Assembly (NCBI GenBank): GCA_003024985.2 | Contig: PXIH01S0028563.1 | From: Euperipatoides rowelli | Taxonomy: Eukaryota > Onychophora > Udeonychophora > Euonychophora > Peripatopsidae | DNA: 13,357 nucleotides | Strand: one strand, 5' to 3' | In this document: positions 1-7,988 of the stretch, one piece after another | How the letters are laid out: the number at the start of each line of letters is the position of its first letter | Numbering within the stretch: the stretch's first letter is position 1 | Notes under the pieces: generated by a model | What the model was told of the DNA's origin: nothing | Seen by the model: only the letters and a program-made list of their open reading frames with translations | Database searches by the model: none | Made by a program: the position numbers and the translations under genes

Positions 1-573
1 CCTCTAGAGACATGACCTAGGTTCGATAAATAAACTAAACCAATCATCAGTAGTTACAGACAAGATCGATATTAAGATGTCTAATAGTATAACATTAAGT
101 CTAGGAAAAGGGAAAACCTTTTAAATTTCCACACTTAAGATTTTGAACCTTCTATTAGCTCGCCCTAAGAGTCTTTATGGGAAATTAAATTAATAAAAGT
201 ATTTAGCTTTGGTATTTTTCTTTTGAAATCTATTTGGTCACTTCTTAAAAGCCTTATTAATATTGGAATTATTAATTTTTGATGGAAGAATCTTGCTAAG
301 CATTAGAATACAAACCAACTTTTTATAAAACTTTATTAGATTTAATATTTTTCATTAGTGATAGACAATAGACTAATACATCAAAAACATATTAATATTC
401 TTTCAAGAGAGTTATTAAAATTTATTTCATAATCCATGTCTATATTTTTCCAACTTACAGTAAAATAAAGTTGAAGTTTTTAAATTTGATCATTGAATTA
501 TTTACAAATATTTTTCATCCAGTTTTAAATATCATTTTTGTTTAAATAAAATATTACAATTTATATTCTGTAC

Positions 574-588
574 ACAGACAGACAGACA
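574..588. repeat. (ACAG)n microsatellite, about 3.75 units
   Basis: The sequence reads ACAGACAGACAGACA. It is too short to be more than a minor simple repeat. Confidence 0.8.
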
Positions 589-1013
589 AGTTTAGTAAAC
601 AATTCTTATATTATGATCAAGCTATGCTAGCATTTAATTTTATTCAATTATGCTGTATTCCTTTTATTGATTTTTTTTCTTTCTAAATTTTATTTTTTAG
701 AGTTTGTCATTGTCTCCTCAGAATCAAACCATTTGTTTTCTTTTTTAAAAATTCTTATTAAAATTATAATTCATTATTCAAGATTGTCTAAATGAGATGA
801 AAATAATTTTTGAAATTATATCTTTTATGCTCAATATAAATTTTATTTCTTTTGAGAAAAATCAGACAGTGAGATTTGAGCATTTTTTTCTCCTTCCCTT
901 GCAAAGGCTGGTCAGTGGTCACCCTCCCTAGGAATTTTATCCTGGGTGATTCTTCCCATGTAAGACAATCCATCGGTATACCTAGTGTTTATCGACTGAC
1001 TATACAAATTTAC

Positions 1014-1032
1014 CATCCATCATTCATGGATG
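1014..1032. repeat. Small perfect inverted repeat, 7-bp arms
   Basis: CATCCAT and ATGGATG pair perfectly around a 5-base loop (CATTC). The stem is short and there is no terminator-like context, so chance occurrence is possible. Confidence 0.5.
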
Positions 1033-1599
1033 CTCACTCAAGGGAGACAATGATTTAATCTGGAAAATTATTTATTTCACTTCCCCTTATCAGATTTTCC
1101 CAATTCTGTTTTTTATTATTTAATACTTGGCTTATTTCCACAATTTTTAATATTTGTAAAATGGCTTCATTGTGAATATTTCCATAATTTAAATTATTTA
1201 ATTTTGTACATATTTTTGACTACTGATGACTCATATTAACACATGTGGAGAAGTACAATAGGTCCTGCACACTGTTCAACAATAGACCTGGATCAAACCT
1301 CCCCCTTTTGATGCCCCAACCTTTGGATGCCACATCTGTAGAATCTTTCTTTAAATATTATTGAAGACTGAACTTTTAATTATTCAAAATTTCAACTTTG
1401 AAATCTTATTGGATCGGTTTCCTTTACNAAAACTTGGGACAGTCAAAATGCTAATTCTTTTACCATAACATGCATTTTTTAAATTTATGGGTATAAAGGT
1501 TAGGACTTGGATCTTCACAGTCACCTTGTCATTAATTTTTCCACTGTGATTTTTTTAAACTTCTAATATGAATCACCAAGAAGATATTAAAACTACATA

Positions 1600-2060
1600 A
1601 GTAAGCATATATAACCAAGCCAAGCTGCAGCCACTACTAACCCATCTCCAGTCTTCCAGTCATAGCCATAAGTAACCCATTATAATTTTTACCCTGACAT
1701 ATTTTTCCATAACGATTTCAATCAGCCTCCAGTCCATCATCAACGGCCAGGAGAAATTGTGCCACCCTAGCCAAGAGTATCCAGACCCAGTTAACCCTTT
1801 TTACCAGTATTCAAAGTACCCACCAAGGCACCCACCTTAGACCAATTAAAGGCTGTGACAGATATCAAAAGGCGGAATGGTTATTTTTCCCTTAACATCA
1901 GAGAGATAAACCAGCTGAAGCAGAGGATAGCCAAAGCCAAGCACTGTGGACCAGATACCTGTCCCCTAATGTTCTGTAGCTTAAAGAACCTGAGGCCAGC
2001 ATATACCATTGATCTATCCCATTTTGACAGCTTGAGGCCGAATCACTCTACATAATGTCA
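1600..2060 (+). other. Less AT-rich, coding-like island of unknown origin
   Basis: This stretch is visibly richer in G+C than its flanks. It has a frame open from 1855 to 2055 (66 codons) that can be read some distance upstream of that ATG. The translation is mixed and charged, with lysine and arginine residues and three cysteines, unlike the low-complexity translations of surrounding DNA. I do not recognise a family. It could be a host exon, a fragment of an old transposon, or the flank carried with the palindrome that begins 17 bp after the stop. The start at 1855 is only the first ATG in the open frame and has no special support. Confidence 0.25.
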
Positions 2061-2071
2061 CAAGAAAACTG

Positions 2072-2282
2072 AAGAAAATCTCAATTGTCTCCAAGCGTTT
2101 TGACGTATCTCATCATAGAAGCAATCTGATACAATTTGTTTGCAACTAAAACTTTATTTTATACTTAAAATTTTTTATTAAAATGTTAAGTATAAAATAA
2201 AGTTTTAGTTGCAAACAAATTGTATCAGATTGCTTCAATGATGAGATACGTCACAACGCTTGGAGACAATTGAGATTTTCTT
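2072..2282. repeat. Near-perfect 211-bp palindrome (foldback or MITE-like hairpin)
   Basis: Arm 2072-2168 pairs with arm 2186-2282. Of 97 positions, 95 are complementary; the mismatches are at 2100 and 2117. After one further mismatch (2169/2185) pairing continues through 2170-2174 with 2180-2184, leaving a loop of about five bases. A transcript from either strand would fold into a hairpin close to 100 bp long. I found no convincing target-site duplication or classic terminal motif; only a weak GAAG recurs near both ends. It could be a foldback transposon, a MITE, or a local inverted duplication. The tiny number of arm differences implies recent origin or arm-to-arm gene conversion. Confidence 0.93.
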
Positions 2283-3389
2283 AAAGAAGATTCCATATTC
2301 AAGAATTAACTTAATAAATAGTCATTTCTTCACTGGAACTTTTATTTTCATCATTAGAACTTTCATCTTTTTATCTGAACATTTTTTCAACCTTCAAAAT
2401 TATTCCAAATCCAAATTTAAACTTTTAACCACCAGTTACTTCTACAATGAAAAACGCAATGATCTTTGGCAGACTTTTATCATCAAACACATGTCTGCAG
2501 CAGGCGTAAGTTTATAATTTTATTTAGTGTAGTTGTGGAAATATAGCCATTTATTTTCTATGTTTTTTTTTTATTATTTTTTATGTCCTTGATTTTTGAT
2601 GTTTCATCATTTAAATTGATTTTTCCTATGTACCCTTTTATATGTTGAGTATAATATTAAATGTTAATAGAAGTCAGAGATTTTTATACTTTAACTTTGA
2701 GATTTTTGTACTTAATATTATAGAAAAGAATACAATAGCAAAACTTTCAATATATTTTTATACTTGATAATATTTAGTTATATGACATATATTTTTGCTG
2801 ATATCTCATTTGTTGATGTCTGTCTGTTTTTGATGAAAAAGAGCATAAGATAAAACTATTCAATTTATAAATTCCAATAAACCAATAATTAAATTAAATA
2901 TTGTTTTGACTCATAAATTCTTCCATCAATCTATTATTATTTTTTATTGTTGTTGCACATTTTTCAAAATATCAATTTTTATATACTCAGATTCTAGAGA
3001 CCCCCTAAATTATTGTATACTTGAATAATTTATTTCCAAGCTTGCTAAAACCTCATTCCACCAGACAAACAACCATAGGCCCGGTAGGTGATATAGTGTT
3101 GATATCATTGAAGCCGTCTTCAAACTCTTATGAATCAAGGCCTGCATGCTCCTTATCAACCACTCATTCTAGAGTTGGTAGTAACATCTGGATTTTGTTG
3201 CTCATAATTTCATTTATTCAAATTTTTTGTTATATATTTTTATTTCAGCTCTCCATCGAACTCAGTTTTACATTTCTATTTCTATCACAATTATTAGTTC
3301 TTTTTTTTTAAATATTTTTAATATTAGGAAAATAAGTCTATAGCTCATCTTTGTAGAGATAGGTTGGAACCACCTAACTGATCAGAGTC
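2283..3389. other. AT-rich DNA without a supportable gene
   Basis: Homopolymer-rich AT sequence. Translations of the short open stretches (2260-2517, 3021-3311) are phenylalanine-, isoleucine- and leucine-rich, as expected from T-rich DNA. A GTAAGT at 2506-2511 following an open frame looks like a splice donor, but there is no independent support for an exon. No LINE motif is visible until about 3390. Confidence 0.55.
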
Positions 3390-4340
3390 CCTTATATTGG
3401 GATGTTGAAGTACTCCCTGTTAAAGCTCTTGGATCAAGTTATACCAACTGAACCATTCAACTCTTTACAAAGAAATAGGGCCTGCATTCAAACTCAGTCA
3501 TTTTTCATAATACACACTAAGGTCCTAAAAAAGGTTTATATCCACTCCCTTTCCCATCTGTTAATTTTTCAGCATTTGATGTCAAACTGCTTTGTTTCTT
3601 GATAATTTCTGTTCGATGGATAGCGTCTTTCTTGTTGAAAAGAAATCACTCCTAATTATTTCACTTGCTCTGATTGTATTCACCAGGGTACTGTTATGGG
3701 CTCATTTATCTTTTCTCTTAAAAATAATATTGCACGAAATACTTTTAGTGCTCAAAAATTTATGGATGATCCTACAGTTTCATGATTGTTTTTTATAAAT
3801 CTTCCATAGATCTTCCACAAATTACTCTAAATTAGATTATCCTTGATTCTTCTCTAGTTCAATTACCACTTAATAACAAAAAAATGCTCATATTCCCACT
3901 TTCAATTTAAAAAAGCTAAAGCATCTATATCCATATTTAATGATGCTTATCTCATTCAAGTGAATTATTTCACTCCCTTGNGTGTGATAAATTGAAATTG
4001 GATGCCCATATTACTAAGATGATTAAAAAAGCTAGTAAAAGGCTCTATGTCCTATATTTGATCTGCAGAGCTGGTGCATCTCTGACACTTTTCATTGCCT
4101 TTAAAACAAAGTAATTACAGAAAGTTAAAAAAGAGAGTGATGAGAGTTATTAGGGGTAGCGATTATTGTAGTACTTCCCATTCACTTCAAACATTATCCA
4201 TTGTAGTTTATATTATACTTATCATTAACTTTGTCTTCTCTCATTCAAGATATAAATATAATAGTGGAATCTAGGTTTGAGAGATAGTTGTTGCTATTTA
4301 ACAACTTAGTTTTCACAGTAATACAAAATGTCTAATAAAT
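3390..4340 (+). pseudogene. Degraded CR1/Jockey-type LINE reverse transcriptase (fragment A)
   Basis: This is a remnant of a non-LTR retrotransposon ORF2 that would have copied its RNA at a nicked target. In the frame of 3402, the VIP at about 3438 and the following KVLKKVYIHSL resemble the early RT block (VIP...SKVLEK..RL). The QGTVMGSFIFSL box starts at about 3684, and FMDDPTV (3759-3770 for FMDD) is the catalytic box with Met where most relatives have Ala. Only about 80 bp separate the early block from the QG box, where roughly 300 bp are usual, so a deletion is likely. Downstream, AHITKMIKKASKRLY (about 4006-4050) and QKVKKRVMRVIRG, read across a frameshift, match the thumb and C-terminal blocks of this group. 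Several stops, frameshifts and the N at 3981 mark it as dead. The left end is a 5' truncation or the junction of a permuted copy. Confidence 0.82.
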
Positions 4341-4490
4341 TTCATGCTCAATTTGTCTTAGGCCAGTAGTTAGAACCCATGGGGCCATATTCTGCATAGC
4401 TATTCATTGTGGTTCATATTAAATGTGATATAATCTCCATTAATAATTATATCAAACTACAAGATTCAAACGATGACTCTGTATATGAAT

Positions 4491-5310
4491 ATAGGCTACT
4501 AGATGCTTATTCAGTAATCTTCCTTCTACTGATTTAATAGACTACAATTCAGACTTACCCCTACTAATAAAAGCTGTTTTAACAACAACAGCAGCCAAAT
4601 TATAAGCAATAACGAAGTTGATACTCTGAACATAAGTGGTAGCCTATGTTGAGTTTAACTTTTGTCAATGTTAGAAGCTTAATCAATAAATTCGAGGAAA
4701 TTAAATTATTTTTGAAAGATAAAAACCAAGTGTTTTTGGAATCACAGAGACCTGGTTAAACGATTCAATAACTGACAGTAGCCTATGTTGAATATATTAT
4801 TATTCATTGATTAGACTAGATAGCATAAGGGAGGAAATTTAATTTTATACGTTTCTAATTCTATACAATATAAGCATATTAAATTGGATTTGGAGACTAA
4901 AAGTTTTGAATCGATTTGGATTCAGATAATTAGAAAAGTAGGCTGTCCCATAATATTTGGTTTGGTATACAGACCAACTTGTTTCAAAAAACATTTTGGC
5001 AGATTTTGAAGAAGCGGTTGCTTCATATCCATAATCTTGGATAGCACGTTTTTTATTTGTGATTTCAATATAATTTCATTTGGCCATTCATCACTGTTTA
5101 GTAATTTCAATACAGCCCCTACAATTGATAAAAACAGCTACTCGTGAGATGAATCTTCATGCTACTTGTATCGATCATCTATGGTCCAACACTCCTGATA
5201 TGCTGCACAAATTAACTGTATCTAATGGTTTTAGTGACCACTATTATGATTAACTCAATTTTAAATATCAATTTGCCTAAACAAAAGAAAATTTATTATA
5301 ATAGGCTACT
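4491..5310. repeat. Four dispersed copies of AGTAGCCTAT within the LINE endonuclease half
   Basis: The 10-mer AGTAGCCTAT lies at 4777-4786. Its exact reverse complement is at 4491-4500 and 5301-5310, and a 9/10 version (GGTAGCCTAT) is at 4638-4647. The copies at 4638 and 4777 extend to a shared 14-mer, GTAGCCTATGTTGA. A particular 10-mer would not be expected four times in 820 bp. At 4777 and 5301 the motif coincides with a small insertion relative to the LINE reading frame. Confidence 0.7.
4600..5265 (+). pseudogene. Degraded CR1/Jockey-type LINE APE endonuclease (fragment B, 5' half)
   Basis: This is the N-terminal AP-endonuclease-like domain of a LINE ORF2, which nicks target DNA. The motifs occur in the expected order: NVRSLINKFEEIKLFL (Asn codon 4667-4669), ITETWLN after a one-base frameshift (catalytic Glu at 4747-4749), GGNLILYVSNS, LVYRPT (4962-4979), CDFN (5058-5069, where the family has GDFN, so the Gly is replaced by Cys), CIDHLWSNTPD (IDHLW at 5170-5184) and FSDHYY (SDH 5233-5241). 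At least three frame changes and several stops break it. Upstream of 4655 the frame fades and no promoter can be called. Two identical 14-base words (4639-4652 and 4778-4791) appear to carry small insertions. The general LINE-endonuclease call is firm; the clade is less certain. Confidence 0.88.
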
Positions 5311-6070
5311 TGAAGTTTCAAGCTATTTAACGACAATGATTATATCAAGGCTATCCAAAAGTTACCATGGCATGATATCATGCTTATAGATGCTTTGGAA
5401 GATTAAATATATCTATGCAATAGTTTTATAATTTCTGAACTAAATAAATTGACTCCTTTAATAAAAATTAGCAAGCAAAGATATCACAAGAGGAGTCCTT
5501 GGATCAACAGTGACATTCTTAAATTAATTAATGAGAAAAATAAAGCACATTTGGCAGCTTTTTATTACACTGATCCAGGTCTTTAGTCAAAATACAGAAG
5601 TATAAGAAACAATCTTAACCAAATTTTGAAAAATACCAAAATATAATATTATAGGGAAGAATTAAACAATAACCTGAAAAATATCAGTAAAACTTGGAAA
5701 ATCATAAATGAAATGTCAGGCACAAATAATTTAAATCCAAATGATAATAACCCTATTACATCAACTAAAATGAACTCATTGTTTACCTCTAAAGGCAAAC
5801 AGCCATTTACAGCTGATCAGACTCAAACAGATGTGAAATAGGACCTTTAAATAATTTAAATCCTAATTTTATTTCACTATCTGAGGAACCTAGATTTAGC
5901 TTTAAATCTGTCACTATTGATTTGGTACAAACTTTGATAAATGAGATACCAGATTCAATGTCTCAAGATCCTGATGATATTTGTCTAAGGATTATGTAAA
6001 TTTAGCATTTGCTTGAAAACACTAACATCTAAAATGTTAAATTTTATATGTGATATTTTTCTAAAATTAT
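5266..6070 (+). pseudogene. LINE ORF2 linker and start of reverse transcriptase (fragment B, continued)
   Basis: This continues the endonuclease fragment. LPWHDI (about 5363) and SPWINSDILKLINEKNKAHL (about 5495) match the conserved PW block of the linker between endonuclease and RT. KYRSIRNNLNQILKNTK and the NISKTWKIINEM region follow. FSFKSVTIDLVQTLI (from about 5895) matches the block that opens the RT domain, and DPDDICLRIM stands where the family has a GPDGI-type motif. Recognisable sequence fades at about 6000-6070 into AT-rich DNA. It therefore stops close to the point where fragment A (3390) begins in protein terms. It contains several in-frame stops, for example near 5404, 5584 and 5646. 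Confidence 0.83.
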
Positions 6071-6450
6071 TTTTTTATTTCTGAAAAGATTTTATTTTCA
6101 AAATAAAACAGAATACATAATTATAAAATAGATTATAATAAATGCATAAAACAAAACTTTTAATACTAACCTTTGATAATATTATAAATACTAAAATTTT
6201 GTATCAGTTTAACAGAAATGTTGAATATTTTTGTTTTTTGTGGGCTTAAAAACATAATTAGGTGTTACTGAAGCAAAATACCACACCAGAAGAATAATTG
6301 GCATATTATTAAAGTTCTTAACCTGTTGGCTAAAATCAAAGTGTAGTAAAATTTTCAAGTTTTTTAGTATAAGCTGTAGATCAACACACTGTGAGGCACA
6401 GTAGGTACTAAATCCAATTATTTTGCTAACAACATCTATCTATACCATCA
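6071..6450. other. AT-rich spacer with one 25-base word repeated downstream
   Basis: There is no reading frame or motif of note. TACTGAAGCAAAATACCACACCAGA, split here as 6266-6280 and 6281-6290, recurs exactly at 8800-8824 inside the Tx1-like element. The sequence next to the SINE-like insertion (6440-6450) is the ordinary pre-insertion flank. Confidence 0.6.
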
Positions 6451-6465
6451 ATAGTTTTAAACAAA
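6451..6465. repeat. Target-site duplication, left copy
   Basis: ATAGTTTTAAACAAA is repeated exactly at 6818-6832, immediately after the poly(A) run. This is the footprint of target-primed insertion of the 352-bp unit between the copies. The duplication becomes 16 bp if the ambiguous A before it is counted. Confidence 0.93.
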
Positions 6466-6817
6466 TTCGTGTTCTTGGTATAAGCCCAAGCTAGCGACCA
6501 GGGNTCGCGGCTTGAGCTGTCCGGCCTCGCTTTCGATCTGTCTTTCTTTCTGAAAGATAGAGAGAAACGAGGTGCTTTCAACCCAGTAGTTCTAACCGAT
6601 TGAAGTCGTGTTCCACTGTTTGCGTCATGCAAACGAAGTTACACGACACGTAGATATGGTTTCGTCTGAACTACCAGTTGTAAAATAGCGGGCAGTCAGT
6701 ATTGTAAACTGTATATACTGTAAATAATGTAAATACCTGTAAATAGTTTCCGAATTATGATTTCGCCTTAGCCGTTAGGCGGGTAATTGGCGAAGATAGC
6801 CAAAAAAAAAAAAAAAA
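6466..6817 (+). mobile_element. SINE-like poly(A)-tailed retroposed element, 352 bp
   Basis: The unit sits between perfect 15-bp direct repeats and ends in 16 or more A residues (6802-6817), so it is a reverse-transcribed RNA inserted on the plus strand. It is clearly less AT-rich than its surroundings. It has several possible RNA stems: CTTGG/CCAAG near 6475-6491, an imperfect stem across 6527-6572, GTTTGC/GCAAAC near 6619-6635, and TTCGCC/GGCGAA near 6764-6796. A three-unit TGTAAATA repeat lies at 6718-6745. No protein frame is convincing. A weak pol III B-box-like GGnTCGCGGC occurs at 6502-6511 (with the N), but no clear A box accompanies it. It may be a SINE, a retrocopy of a structured non-coding RNA, or a short mRNA retrocopy. 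The parent RNA is not recognised. Confidence 0.85.
6718..6745 (+). repeat. Tandem (C/A)TGTAAATA, three units
   Basis: CTGTAAATA (6718-6726), ATGTAAATA (6727-6735), one spacer base, then CTGTAAATA (6737-6745). It lies in the 3' third of the SINE-like insertion and is probably part of its consensus. Confidence 0.75.
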
Positions 6818-6832
6818 ATAGTTTTAAACAAA
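6818..6832. repeat. Target-site duplication, right copy
   Basis: ATAGTTTTAAACAAA is identical to 6451-6465 and directly follows the A tail of the SINE-like insertion. Its first A is shared with the tail, which leaves one base of ambiguity. Confidence 0.93.
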
Positions 6833-6840
6833 CTAGTGAA

Positions 6841-6903
6841 TAAACAATCAATAGTAAAAAAAACTATCGATAGTTACTATCAATAGTATTTTTTTAACTA
6901 TCG
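6841..6903. repeat. Cluster of ATAGT/ACTAT inverted repeats
   Basis: Alternating ATAGT and ACTAT words include the 14-bp perfect palindrome AACTATCGATAGTT (6862-6875), the overlapping hairpin GATAG-TTA-CTATC (6869-6881), and ACTATCG at 6897-6903. TATCGATA at the centre is the known recognition word of the insect DREF factor. Such clusters also occur as subterminal repeats of hAT-type DNA transposons. No transposase is nearby, so the role is undecided. Confidence 0.6.
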
Positions 6904-6915
6904 CCCATCATTACT

Positions 6916-7260
6916 TTGGGGCAATTTTTGAACAATATACTGAATGAGGTGAATAGAGAGTGTCAATCTTCTGAAGATCATAACTCAGAAATGGAGCAAC
7001 CAAATTCTTTTATGTTTTCACATAAATCTTTGGTTTTACCTACTCTAGACTCACAAAGTGAGAGGCTGATTGCCAAACAAAAGAATAAAATTGTACTGGA
7101 CCAATTGTTGATTCAACCACCATTTCCAACAAATACAGAGATTGAATCTGTCAACACAAGTAATACACAAATAGCTGATTCAGGAACATCTGAAAATGCA
7201 ACATTGCATAAAAAAACACAAAATAATGTTTCTGGAATCCATTCTCCATCCTTGTATTAA
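6916..7260 (+). pseudogene. Unrecognised Ser/Asn/Gln-rich open frame, possibly retroelement ORF1 linker
   Basis: An open frame of 114 codons runs from about 6916 to a TAA at 7258-7260. The product is hydrophilic, rich in Ser, Asn, Gln, Thr and Glu, and has no cysteine motif or membrane segment. Its composition resembles the open stretch at 8443-8805 after the zinc knuckle of the Tx1-like element. It lies upstream of the LINE 3' end that borders that element. It could be the detached N-terminal part of the same ORF1, or of another copy, but no conserved motif proves this. An ATG at about 6990 is an alternative start, since the DNA just before 6916 is AT-repeat. A host gene is not excluded. Confidence 0.3.
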
Positions 7261-7408
7261 AAAATAGTGGCTCCTCCTAATGCAAGACCTTGTCTTCAGG
7301 ATCCAGACCGGAATGCACAATGCTTTTGGAAAGACTGCATGGAGCTTCTTTAGAAAGTTATATAAGAGCAACTACTAAAATTATAGATAGATAGAGAGAG
7401 ACTGTCAC
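7261..7408 (+). other. Ambiguous coding-like stretch before the LINE C terminus
   Basis: Two frames stay partly open here. One gives a Pro-, Asp- and Cys-containing peptide in frame with 6916-7260. The other runs toward the 7409 frame but has stops near 7375 and 7388. I cannot tell whether this belongs to the upstream open frame or to the LINE 3' fragment, so the insertion boundary of that LINE is unresolved. Confidence 0.3.
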
Positions 7409-7624
7409 ATGTATAGGGAGAAACAAGCAAATAAAAGAACCCACATTTATTCCATTAGAGTTGTAAAAAAGGGCAATAAGGTTTTGGATAATTCCATTTT
7501 AAGAAGAAGTATATCACTATGGAATGGTATTCCAAATGACATCCTATTGGAATCACTAACTAAGTTCAAAATAGGTGTAGAAGCGTATATTAGATCAAAA
7601 TGTCTATTTGATTCTACATATTAA
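7409..7624 (+). pseudogene. C-terminal end of a LINE ORF2 (fragment C)
   Basis: The open frame 7409-7624 ends in RRSISLWNGIPNDILLESLT, followed by KFKIGVEAYI, and stops at 7622-7624. The pattern of a Trp-Asn pair, then x-Pro, then a lysine/phenylalanine-rich helix (WN.LP.......S...FK..L) is the usual last block of CR1/Jockey/RTE-type ORF2 proteins. The 3' UTR, hairpin and tail that follow support this. No RT motif precedes it in the same frame, so the copy is strongly 5' truncated or internally deleted. It might be the displaced 3' end of fragment B. The minus-strand fragment at 13095-13283 carries the same type of ending (SYWNRLP). Confidence 0.7.
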
Positions 7625-7988
7625 TGTAACGATAGAGTTGTGATTAAATCACAGTGTAAATAGGGAGTTCATTTGTAGTGAAAATTTTGTATATATATGT
7701 ATTTTAAGATTTATATGCATCTCACCTAGCATGTTTGTGTTTTATATCAATCCATCTTTAAAATATACTAATTTGTTAAATTTTTCCTGTTTTTTTAATT
7801 CAAAGATGTACATATGTATATATACTGTATATTAGTATAGCTTTATCCTGTTTTACTTTGTTTTGCTTTTTATTGTTGTACCTTTTTTGTTTGTTATATA
7901 TTGATTGTTTATAATGTTAACACTACATGTATATATCATCTTCCTGTATAAGCCTTTGGCTTAAACTTGTACTAATAAATAAAATAAA
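7625..7988 (+). mobile_element. LINE 3' UTR with terminal hairpin and AATAAA-type tail
   Basis: T-rich non-coding sequence follows the stop at 7624. It contains TATATATGTAT-type alternating runs near 7690 and 7807-7830. It ends with the hairpin TAAGCC-TTT-GGCTTA (7949-7963) and, eleven bases later, the tail AATAAATAAAATAAA (7974-7988). A hairpin followed by a short simple-repeat tail is typical of CR1/L2/RTE-group LINE 3' ends and is where their RT recognises the RNA. Sequence after 7988 abruptly becomes coding-like in the Tx1-like ORF1, which defines the 3' insertion junction. Confidence 0.75.

Larger units (their letters stand above)
1..1600. other. AT-rich DNA without a supportable gene
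   Basis: All six frames are densely interrupted by stops, and the short open stretches have no recognisable protein motif. There is a short tetranucleotide run, a small hairpin at 1014-1032, and a pyrimidine tract followed by AG near 886-906. One N lies at 1428. Nothing here resembles a retrotransposon domain, tRNA or rRNA. Intron or intergenic DNA is the simplest reading. Confidence 0.6.

Noticed and set aside
788-1058. Short overlapping open frames on both strands
   Set aside because: About 60 codons each, on opposite strands of the same DNA, with no motif. This is not evidence of a gene.
3021-3311. 96-codon frame with a hydrophobic C-terminal half, suggesting a membrane protein
   Set aside because: The hydrophobicity follows from T-rich DNA (Phe, Leu, Ile codons), there is no charge pattern of a real membrane protein, and no neighbouring support exists.
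3592-3798. Open frame over the fragment A RT region
   Set aside because: It is a shifted-frame shadow. The conserved QGTVMG and FMDD boxes lie in another frame.
4922-5110. Minus-strand open frame
   Set aside because: Antisense shadow of the LINE endonuclease, whose VYRP and CDFN motifs are on the plus strand.
6466-6530. tRNA-derived head of the SINE-like unit
   Set aside because: Only a partial B-box-like GGnTCG is visible, containing an N. There is no convincing A box at the right spacing and no cloverleaf.
6426-6632. Minus-strand open frame in the SINE-like insertion
   Set aside because: It spans the left target-site duplication and the N base, so it cannot be a genuine reading frame of the inserted unit.
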